DNA of 7,968 nucleotides, taken from positions 1 through 7,968 of the forward strand of contig JAUXBS010000041.1 in NCBI GenBank assembly GCA_030619245.1, in the 5' to 3' direction. The stretch comes from Clostridia bacterium (GTDB lineage Bacteria > UBA6262 > WVXT01 > JAUXBS01). Numbering within the stretch: the first letter of the stretch is position 1; each line of letters starts with the position of its first letter. Below are positions 1 to 5,881 of this stretch, piece after piece. Below the pieces are notes generated by a model, which had not been told where the DNA came from, did no database searches, and worked only from the letters and a program-made list of their open reading frames with translations. Made by a program: the position numbers and the translations under genes.

Positions 1-110
1 CCGGTGTGGCATTTTGCAGGGATACTGAAAAAAGGTATGGCATCATCTTGAAACCTGGCGGTTTCGGCGATGAGGATACCCTGGTGAAATGTTATGAATA
101 CTTTAAGTAA
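1..110 (+). CDS. C-terminal end of a probable four-carbon acid sugar kinase (partial)
   Basis: An open frame enters from the left edge (first full codon at base 3) and stops with TAA at 108-110, giving 35 residues. The tail contains GIILKPGGFGDEDTLVK, which matches what I remember of the C-terminus of the four-carbon acid sugar kinase family (formerly DUF1537; OtnK/YgbK-like), where a K-[SP]-G-x-FG-x-x-D segment belongs to the nucleotide-binding domain. Such enzymes phosphorylate four-carbon acid sugars such as threonate or erythronate in the cytoplasm. Only the tail is present, so substrate and full length cannot be judged. The stop is 15 bases before the protease start, which suggests co-transcription. 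The coding frame is well supported; the family assignment rests on one short motif. Confidence 0.6.
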   Translation, partial: GVAFCRDTEKRYGIILKPGGFGDEDTLVKCYEYFK

Positions 111-112
111 TG

Positions 113-118
113 AAAGGA
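113..118 (+). promoter_or_regulatory. Ribosome binding site of the HtrA-like gene
   Basis: AAAGGA lies seven bases before the ATG at 126, inside the short gap after the upstream stop codon. It fixes the start of the protease gene. Confidence 0.6.
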
Positions 119-125
119 AAATAAA

Positions 126-1664
126 ATGGAAAATGACGATAAAAGAAATCAAAAAATCCTGTCGTTTTTATTGATTTTACTGGTAGGGCTGCTGGTATTC
201 TGGGGGACTTCCAGCCAGAGGAAGATTAACCCGAAGTTAAAACTCGCGGCTGAGAAGAAAATTCCGCCCAAAGAAATAGCCGTGTCAAAGGAAGTGTACA
301 ACCTGCAGGATTCCTTTGCCAATGTTGCGGAGGCAGCCAAGCCTGCCACCGTGAACATCAGCATAGTGCAGATGTTAAAAATGAGGGCGCCGCAGTATGA
401 CTTTCGTTTCGGTGATCCGTTTGAAGATTTCTTCCACGAGTTCTTCGGTAGCCCCCGGCAGAATCAACCCGGGGAGAGTAAACCTCACTACAAAAAAATG
501 GAAGGGACCGGTTCAGGCGTGATAATTGACCCGAAAGGATATGTGCTTACAAATTACCATGTCATTAAAGGCGCTGATGAAATTAAAGTCACTTTAGCTG
601 ATGGTAAATCATATATGGGCAAGGTGATTGGCAAGGACCCGAGGACTGACCTTGCGGTTGTCAGGATAAGTTCAAAGAAGGAATTCCATTACTTATCCCT
701 CGGTAATTCAGATAACATAAGGATTGGCGACTGGGCTGTTGCCATAGGGTCCCCTTTCGGGTTGGAACAGACGGTAACGGTAGGTATAATAAGCGCAAAG
801 AGGCAGTCGTTGAATATAGAAGGAAAGAACTTCAGGGAGATGATACAGACAGATGCTTCAATTAACAGGGGCAACAGCGGAGGCCCCCTGCTCAACATCA
901 AGGGAGAGGTGATAGGCATTAACACCGCTATTTACGCTCCTACCGGTGTTTTTGCGGGTATAGGGTTTGCGATCCCGATAAACAAGGCAAAGGAGATTCT
1001 TGATGACCTTATTGAAAAAGGCAAGGTAGTCAGGGGCTGGCTTGGTATAGGGATAGAGGAAGTGGATGACGTGATGGCAAAACACTTCGGCCTTTCCGGT
1101 AAAGAGGGGGCGCTGGTTAACAGGGTAATGAAAGGGTCCGCGGCGGACGAGGGCGGGCTTGAGCGGGGAGACGTGATAATAGAGTTTGACGGAAAAAATA
1201 TCAAGAATTCACTAGCGCTTCAGGATATCGTTGCGAAGACACAGCCGGGGAAAATGGTTAAGGTAACCGTTATAAGAAACGGGGAGCATAAAAAACTTAC
1301 CATGGAGCTTGGTGAAATGCCGTCTGCGCCGGGAACCGTGGCGGAAGAACCCGGGAAGGAAAAAGAAAAAGAGGGAAGCGCTGAATGGCTTGGGCTGGAA
1401 GTTCAATCGCTGACAGCATATCTTTCTCAGCAGTTTGATATTGATGAAAATGAGGAAGGCGTTGTAGTAGTGGGTGTGGAAAGGGGGTCAAAGGCAGAAG
1501 AGATGGGTATTGTTGCCGGAGATTTGATAAAGGCAATAAACCGCCGGGAGACAGCAAGCCCTTCTGAATTTGAGAAAACAACCGGGAAGCTGGACCTGTC
1601 TGAAGGTGTTATGTTTGATATAATAAGGCGCGGTAAACCGCTTTATATCACTTATTCTGAATAG
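126..1664 (+). CDS. HtrA/Do-family (S1C) serine protease with two PDZ domains
   Basis: A 512-residue periplasmic or membrane-tethered protease/chaperone that would degrade or refold damaged envelope proteins. Residues 11-27 are a hydrophobic N-terminal segment after a charged start; there is no lipobox cysteine, so it is a signal anchor or a signal peptide cut near TSS (28-30). A Phe-rich loop (about 92-107), typical of the LA loop of Do proteases, precedes the trypsin-like domain (about 125-295). The catalytic triad is complete: H145 in TNYHVIKG, D175 in RTDLAVV and S251 in GNSGGPL. PDZ1 spans about 303-395, with WLGI as its GLGF-type loop. A Glu/Lys-rich linker (about 402-418) leads to PDZ2 (about 421-510, WLGL loop). 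Length and order match DegP/DegQ. The ATG start is favoured by AAAGGA at 113-118, seven bases upstream. The gene sits 15 bases after the kinase tail and just before two polysaccharide polymerase/ligase genes. I cannot separate DegP from DegQ, so no symbol is given. Confidence 0.96.
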   Translation: MENDDKRNQKILSFLLILLVGLLVFWGTSSQRKINPKLKLAAEKKIPPKEIAVSKEVYNLQDSFANVAEAAKPATVNISIVQMLKMRAPQYDFRFGDPFEDFFHEFFGSPRQNQPGESKPHYKKMEGTGSGVIIDPKGYVLTNYHVIKGADEIKVTLADGKSYMGKVIGKDPRTDLAVVRISSKKEFHYLSLGNSDNIRIGDWAVAIGSPFGLEQTVTVGIISAKRQSLNIEGKNFREMIQTDASINRGNSGGPLLNIKGEVIGINTAIYAPTGVFAGIGFAIPINKAKEILDDLIEKGKVVRGWLGIGIEEVDDVMAKHFGLSGKEGALVNRVMKGSAADEGGLERGDVIIEFDGKNIKNSLALQDIVAKTQPGKMVKVTVIRNGEHKKLTMELGEMPSAPGTVAEEPGKEKEKEGSAEWLGLEVQSLTAYLSQQFDIDENEEGVVVVGVERGSKAEEMGIVAGDLIKAINRRETASPSEFEKTTGKLDLSEGVMFDIIRRGKPLYITYSE

Positions 1665-1689
1665 TTGACGGTAATTGCCTGCTATTATA

Positions 1690-3615
1690 ATGAAAAAATA
1701 TTACGAAAAAATTGTTCTATGGATTTTTATCTTCTTCACTGTGTTTTCAACGCTTGCCATAGACGTTAAACTTACCCGTTACAAACTGTTTGCAATGGAG
1801 TTGTCCATAATCCTGTTAATTGCAATATGGCTTGTAAAAGCTATTTCCTCCGGTAAGTTATCCATCAGGAAGAACCATTTGAACTTACCGGTCCTGTCTT
1901 ATTTCCTGCTCGTGGCAGTATTTTATTTCATTTCAACTGATAAGGCAGTTGCGAGAATGATGTTTGAAAGCATGCTTTTCTGCTTTCTGGTTTATTTCGG
2001 CGCGGCAAACAGTATAAATGACAGTGATTCAAGAAGGACAATTCTCAAGGTATGGTTTATTGCCTCGGTATTTGTCGGTTTACACGGGCTTGGCTCATTC
2101 ATTGCGCAGTCCATCCCGGCAAATCCAATAACCGGAGCGTTCTCGGGCCTGGCGGGTTTATTTGATTCAATAGGCAAGGCAGTAAACCTTCCGGTAAGAA
2201 ATTTCTTTGGGTTCGCTCATTTTGGGCCCAACAACCGCCCGTTTGCGACGTTTGGCAATCCCAACTTTTTCGCGGCATATCTCATTGGAGTGCTGCCGGT
2301 GTTTACAGCGCTCCTTTTTGTATTCAAAAAAAAATACCTGCATTTAAACATTGCGGTTATAAGTTTACTCTTGTTTAATCTCTGGTGCACTGCCACGAGG
2401 GGCGCCTGGCTTGGGTTCGTTGCTTCGGTAGTTGTGTTTGTTGCGCTTCTCAAACCAAAATGGAGTAAGGTGTTCAAATCAGGAAAGGGGATTATAATAT
2501 TTCTGCTCATCCTGCTGGTATTCGCCGGAGTAATTGTACGCGGCGGGTTTATCACTAAATTCATTGAGGTGGCAGGCAGGCCCACGGACAGGTTGTTGAT
2601 ATGGCGCGATACGCTTGTAATGGGTTTGAAGAAGCCCCTCGGGGTCGGGCTCGGGGCCTTCCATATATACTTTCCAAGGCATGCATCGGAAGAACTCAAA
2701 AAACGTATCCCGCAGAACAAGTTTATTGTCAATTACACCCATAACGAATACTTGCAGGTTCTTTCGGAGATGGGTATCGTTGGGCTGGCGGTATTCATCT
2801 GGATGATATACGCATTCTTCAGTACGGGGATAAGACAGTTGAATTCCGTGGAGCCGGGGGAAGGGGGCCTGCGTTACATGACCATTGGTTTTCTTTCGGG
2901 AGGAGCGGGTATACTCGTTCATAATTTCTTCTCGGTAAGCATGCGTTTCATAGTTGCGTCAATTTACCTTTTCTTCATGATGGGTGTAATGGCTTCATGT
3001 GGAAGGGAAAAATATTCCATACTGAAATTAAAAAAGAATGAACTTGCAAAAAGGCTGCGCATTAAAGAGGATAAACTTACAAAATACCTGCTTGTAACAG
3101 CCCTGCTTATTGTTATCCCTTTGTGCTGGTTTTCAGTGAAGAAAATAATCCAGCCGTTTACCGCGCACAAGCAGCTTTCCGAAGAAATAGGGTTTTTTGA
3201 AGAGAAGGTTGTTTCACCCCGGGAAACCATAGACAGGCTCCTGGGCGCTTTAAAAGAAGACCCGGATAATGCGGACCTGCATTACAGGCTTGCCTGGGTA
3301 TATTCCAAGGAAAAGAACATGGCAGAGGCCGTGAAGCATTTCGAGGCGACAGTTGCTATTGCTCCGGAGCTGGAAGGCCCGTATAACAACCTGGGAAATA
3401 TTTATTTCTTAACGGGAAAAACGGAAAAGGCAATAGAAAACTATAAGAAGGCAATAGAAATAAACCCCGGCAAGGTGGATGCTCATTTCAACCTGGGATA
3501 TATCTATTATACTTCCGGGAAACTTAAAGAAGCAAGCGATGAGTTCAATAAAATCCTGGAAATGGACCCTAAAAATTACAAGGCAATGATAATGTTAGAG
3601 AAAATGGTCCAGTAA
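1690..3615 (+). CDS. O-antigen ligase/polymerase family (Wzy_C) membrane protein with C-terminal TPR repeats
   Basis: A polytopic inner-membrane protein of 641 residues (from the ATG at 1690), likely to polymerise or transfer undecaprenyl-linked glycans on the periplasmic face. About a dozen hydrophobic segments cover residues 5-435. The Wzy_C signature is clear: TRGAW (R237, G238), RLLIWRDTL with R301 in the large external loop, then THNEYLQVLSEMGIVGL with H351. A basic stretch (about 440-465) leads to a last membrane span (466-483), then three TPR units at about 527-560, 561-594 and 595-628. By the positive-inside rule the TPRs should be periplasmic. Start choice is open: an in-frame TTG at 1675 would add five residues, and neither codon has a good Shine-Dalgarno sequence, so coupling to the protease (stop at 1664) is possible. 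A nine-A run lies at 2326-2334. The family is certain; ligase versus polymerase cannot be told from sequence. Confidence 0.92.
   Translation: MKKYYEKIVLWIFIFFTVFSTLAIDVKLTRYKLFAMELSIILLIAIWLVKAISSGKLSIRKNHLNLPVLSYFLLVAVFYFISTDKAVARMMFESMLFCFLVYFGAANSINDSDSRRTILKVWFIASVFVGLHGLGSFIAQSIPANPITGAFSGLAGLFDSIGKAVNLPVRNFFGFAHFGPNNRPFATFGNPNFFAAYLIGVLPVFTALLFVFKKKYLHLNIAVISLLLFNLWCTATRGAWLGFVASVVVFVALLKPKWSKVFKSGKGIIIFLLILLVFAGVIVRGGFITKFIEVAGRPTDRLLIWRDTLVMGLKKPLGVGLGAFHIYFPRHASEELKKRIPQNKFIVNYTHNEYLQVLSEMGIVGLAVFIWMIYAFFSTGIRQLNSVEPGEGGLRYMTIGFLSGGAGILVHNFFSVSMRFIVASIYLFFMMGVMASCGREKYSILKLKKNELAKRLRIKEDKLTKYLLVTALLIVIPLCWFSVKKIIQPFTAHKQLSEEIGFFEEKVVSPRETIDRLLGALKEDPDNADLHYRLAWVYSKEKNMAEAVKHFEATVAIAPELEGPYNNLGNIYFLTGKTEKAIENYKKAIEINPGKVDAHFNLGYIYYTSGKLKEASDEFNKILEMDPKNYKAMIMLEKMVQ
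2326..2334 (+). repeat. Nine-A homopolymer inside the TPR-tailed Wzy_C gene
   Basis: Nine consecutive A bases encode KKK in a cytoplasm-type loop (FKKKY). A run of this length can allow polymerase slippage; a one-base change would truncate the protein before its catalytic-loop motifs. Confidence 0.8.
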
Positions 3616-3642
3616 AAATAACCGGATAGAGAGTATTACAAA

Positions 3643-5376
3643 ATGAACACAAAAGAAAATACGATTATTAATAAGATACTGTATCCGGTAACAGGCCTTG
3701 CCCTGTGGCTGTCCATGAACTTCCTGCCGGGATGGATGACCGTAGTTATCCTGATAGCGGGGGCTGCTATGATGATTATTGACTTTCATCCGGAAATGTT
3801 CCTGCTGCTGCTCATTGTAGCTGTCCCTTTTGAAGTAAAACAGGATGTTATTGGTAGTTTTACCATTCATACCACGGAAGGAATTCTATTCATGGGGGTA
3901 ATTACCTGGCTCTGGCTGGTAATTAAGAAGAATAAAATAAAATTGCCGGATAAAAAACTGACCGTGAGTGCCGGGGTTTTCTTCTTTGCGGTAATCCTGT
4001 CATTATTCTTCACCGAGAGTTTTACCGTGAGTGTCAAACAGGCAGTCAGGTGGCTGGAGATTTTCGCAGTATATTTTTTTGTTATAAGTTTCATTAGTGA
4101 AGGCAGGAAACTTGAATTCATAATAAAATTCATAGTGATAATGGGTTTATTAACTGCCCTGACAGGATTGTATCAATTTGTAAATAACGGGTTTGATTTC
4201 CGCAGTACTGTCAGTTTGTTCGGGAATTACGATCCTTTTGCCGGTTACCTGGGGCTTATAATCCCGCTGACGCTTGTGATGTTTCTGCGAAAGAATTCAA
4301 TACCCGGGAAGTTGTGGAGCGGGGTTATATTCTTTGTTTTGCTTTTTGCCCTGGCAGCGACATTTTCCCGCGGGGGATGGGTGGGGGGGGTTGCTGCATT
4401 TATTCCTTTAATTGTTTTTAGCAGGAGTAGTGTCAGGAAGCAGTTGCTTTATACGGGCGCGGCGATACTCGTGGTATTCCTGCTGGTTTTAAAGATAATG
4501 CCTTCTACGTTTCAACAGCCGGGATTACGGGATATCCAAAAATCCAACCGGTTGGTGGTCGGCCTGGCAGACTATTCGGTAAGGAAAAGGCTGGAATACT
4601 GGAAGTCCGCGATTGAATCAATAAAGGAAAAACCCCTGTTAGGGACAGGGATAGGGAACTACCAGCGCGTCCACAGGAAATACGGCATTACATTGATTTC
4701 AGATGCGGATTTCTGGGCAGGCGACGAGATAACCACCCTGAAAAAACTGGAACCGAATATATTTTATAGTATTTCAATGGAATACAGGGTAGTGCAGGGC
4801 GATATTGGGTGTAATGATTTCATTGAAATGATTAAGTATGCTGATACAGGAGAGAGCAGGGTTTTTGAAACGCCGTATCCAAATGTAATAATGTTAAGGC
4901 ATAATAATGAATGGACGCCGCTTGAAGGGGCCATCCACACGACAACCCGCCAGGATTTACTTTCAGGCATAAAGCTTCGCTGGGCTCATGACCAGAAATC
5001 ATCGGTGAAGTTCAGGAACCTGAAGGTTGTCCCGGACAAGGGCGGGAACCCCGCGCCCGTGGAGTTGGATTATAGTTATTTTCACCTTCATAGCCTGTAC
5101 ATACAACTGCTGGTGGAAACAGGCGTAATAGGGCTGGCTGCCTTCCTGTATTTTGTAATTATTCATTTGAAGTTTCTGCTGGTTGGGTTAAGGAATGCCG
5201 GCAGCAGTGAAACCGGCAATAATTATATTTTCGGGCTGGGCTGTTTATGCGGTGTAATTGCTTTTCTCACGCATAGTTTTGTTGATATACTTATGACCCA
5301 CAGTATAGGTGTTTCTTTTGCCATGATTCTGGGTATAGCGGTTTTATCGGTAAGCAGGCTAAAACAAGTTCAATAA
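3643..5376 (+). CDS. O-antigen ligase/polymerase family (Wzy_C) membrane protein with a beta-rich loop insertion
   Basis: A second Wzy_C protein, 577 residues, starting 27 bases after the previous gene. Hydrophobic segments fill residues 10-290. The core motifs are SRGGW (R243), VRKRLEYW with R316, then LLGTGIGNYQ at the start of the large external loop, and HLHSLYIQLLVETGVIGL with H483, equivalent to the HNEYL histidine of the preceding gene. Between about 349 and 480 the loop holds roughly 130 extra residues with alternating hydrophobics, WTPLEGAIHTTT (about 424-435) and a closing SSVKFRNLKVV (about 453-463). This resembles the jelly-roll fold of carbohydrate-binding modules, though no database check was possible. 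The preceding paralogue has TPRs instead. Two or more membrane spans follow (about 493-573). The ATG at 3643 is preceded by AGAGAG at 3628-3633. An eight-G run lies at 4383-4390. It probably acts on lipid-linked glycan at the periplasmic face; ligase or polymerase is undecided. Confidence 0.9.
   Translation: MNTKENTIINKILYPVTGLALWLSMNFLPGWMTVVILIAGAAMMIIDFHPEMFLLLLIVAVPFEVKQDVIGSFTIHTTEGILFMGVITWLWLVIKKNKIKLPDKKLTVSAGVFFFAVILSLFFTESFTVSVKQAVRWLEIFAVYFFVISFISEGRKLEFIIKFIVIMGLLTALTGLYQFVNNGFDFRSTVSLFGNYDPFAGYLGLIIPLTLVMFLRKNSIPGKLWSGVIFFVLLFALAATFSRGGWVGGVAAFIPLIVFSRSSVRKQLLYTGAAILVVFLLVLKIMPSTFQQPGLRDIQKSNRLVVGLADYSVRKRLEYWKSAIESIKEKPLLGTGIGNYQRVHRKYGITLISDADFWAGDEITTLKKLEPNIFYSISMEYRVVQGDIGCNDFIEMIKYADTGESRVFETPYPNVIMLRHNNEWTPLEGAIHTTTRQDLLSGIKLRWAHDQKSSVKFRNLKVVPDKGGNPAPVELDYSYFHLHSLYIQLLVETGVIGLAAFLYFVIIHLKFLLVGLRNAGSSETGNNYIFGLGCLCGVIAFLTHSFVDILMTHSIGVSFAMILGIAVLSVSRLKQVQ
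4383..4390 (+). repeat. Eight-G homopolymer inside the second Wzy_C gene
   Basis: Eight consecutive G bases directly after the SRGGW codons encode V-G-G-V. Poly-G tracts in surface-glycan genes are known contingency loci in some bacteria. Slippage here would truncate the protein before R316 and H483. Confidence 0.8.
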
Positions 5377-5407
5377 TACTTATTTAGAAGAGGAAGATAG
5401 TGGTTAG

Positions 5408-5420
5408 AGGGCGATGCCCT
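5408..5420. repeat. Short perfect inverted repeat before the PAS gene
   Basis: AGGGC-GAT-GCCCT forms a five-base GC-rich stem with a three-base loop, 36 bases before the PAS start. No T-run follows on either strand, so it is not a canonical intrinsic terminator. It could be a weak mRNA hairpin or operator half-sites, or chance. Confidence 0.3.
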
Positions 5421-5443
5421 GATTGTTGAGGAATAATATTGAG

Positions 5444-5448
5444 AGGAG
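5444..5448 (+). promoter_or_regulatory. Ribosome binding site of the PAS gene
   Basis: AGGAG lies seven bases before the ATG at 5456. It decides the start in favour of this ATG over an in-frame TTG at 5423, which has no comparable site. Confidence 0.8.
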
Positions 5449-5455
5449 AAAAGAA

Positions 5456-5860
5456 ATGATTGGTAAATTATCCGAAGATGTTCTGCAAGCTGTTCTTGAA
5501 ACACTGCCTGTTGAATTTTCTGTTGTTGATGAAAACGACAGGGTATTGGCGTGGAATAAACACGATACCAGGATATTCAGAAGGCCCACAGGAGTGGTAG
5601 GGAAAGAAATCCGCAATTGTCATCCTAAAAAAAGCCTGGCAAAAGTAGAGCGCATTATAAGCGAAATGAAAGAAGGGGCCCGGGACAAAGCGCGTTTCTG
5701 GATAGACCTTCCGATAGGCCCTGATAAAGAAATGCAAAAGATTCTAATAGAATATTATGCCTTGAGAAACAACGAAGGAAAATATCTTGGATGCCTTGAA
5801 GTATCGAAAAATATTAGCGATATTCAGAAAATTACCGGAGAAAAACGTTTGTTGGATTAA
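5456..5860 (+). CDS. Stand-alone PAS domain protein (PAS_10/DUF438-tail type)
   Basis: A soluble 134-residue protein made almost entirely of one PAS domain. It begins with a short helix (about 5-16), then LPVEFSVVDENDRVLAWNK (about 17-35) as the first PAS strands. NCHPKKS (54-60) opens the long helix region, and the closing strands run through ALRNNEGKYLGCLEVSKNIS, ending GEKRLLD at the stop. This pattern (NCHPxKS, then YLGxLEV, then GEKRLLD) is the one I associate with the PAS domain at the C-terminus of DUF438/hemerythrin-like proteins; here it stands alone, with no hemerythrin, kinase, GGDEF or HTH partner. It is probably a small-molecule, redox or heme sensor acting through protein contacts. 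C55-H56 is a possible metal or heme ligand pair, but that is inference. It lies 79 bases after the second Wzy_C gene and converges on the regulator gene with a 21-base gap. The family call is firm; ligand and partner are unknown. Confidence 0.82.
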   Translation: MIGKLSEDVLQAVLETLPVEFSVVDENDRVLAWNKHDTRIFRRPTGVVGKEIRNCHPKKSLAKVERIISEMKEGARDKARFWIDLPIGPDKEMQKILIEYYALRNNEGKYLGCLEVSKNISDIQKITGEKRLLD

Positions 5861-5881
5861 CAGGAATAGACAGGGCAATTA

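Noticed and set aside
2217..2922. Overlapping (-) strand frames of 171 and 147 codons within the first Wzy_C gene
   Set aside because: They are rich in Ser/Pro/Thr/Asn with no recognisable motif and mirror the codons of the Wzy_C gene, whose motifs are unambiguous.
5423..5455. Earlier TTG start for the PAS gene adding 11 residues
   Set aside because: The added stretch covers the strong AGGAG site that is correctly spaced for ATG 5456, and the added residues do not belong to the PAS pattern.
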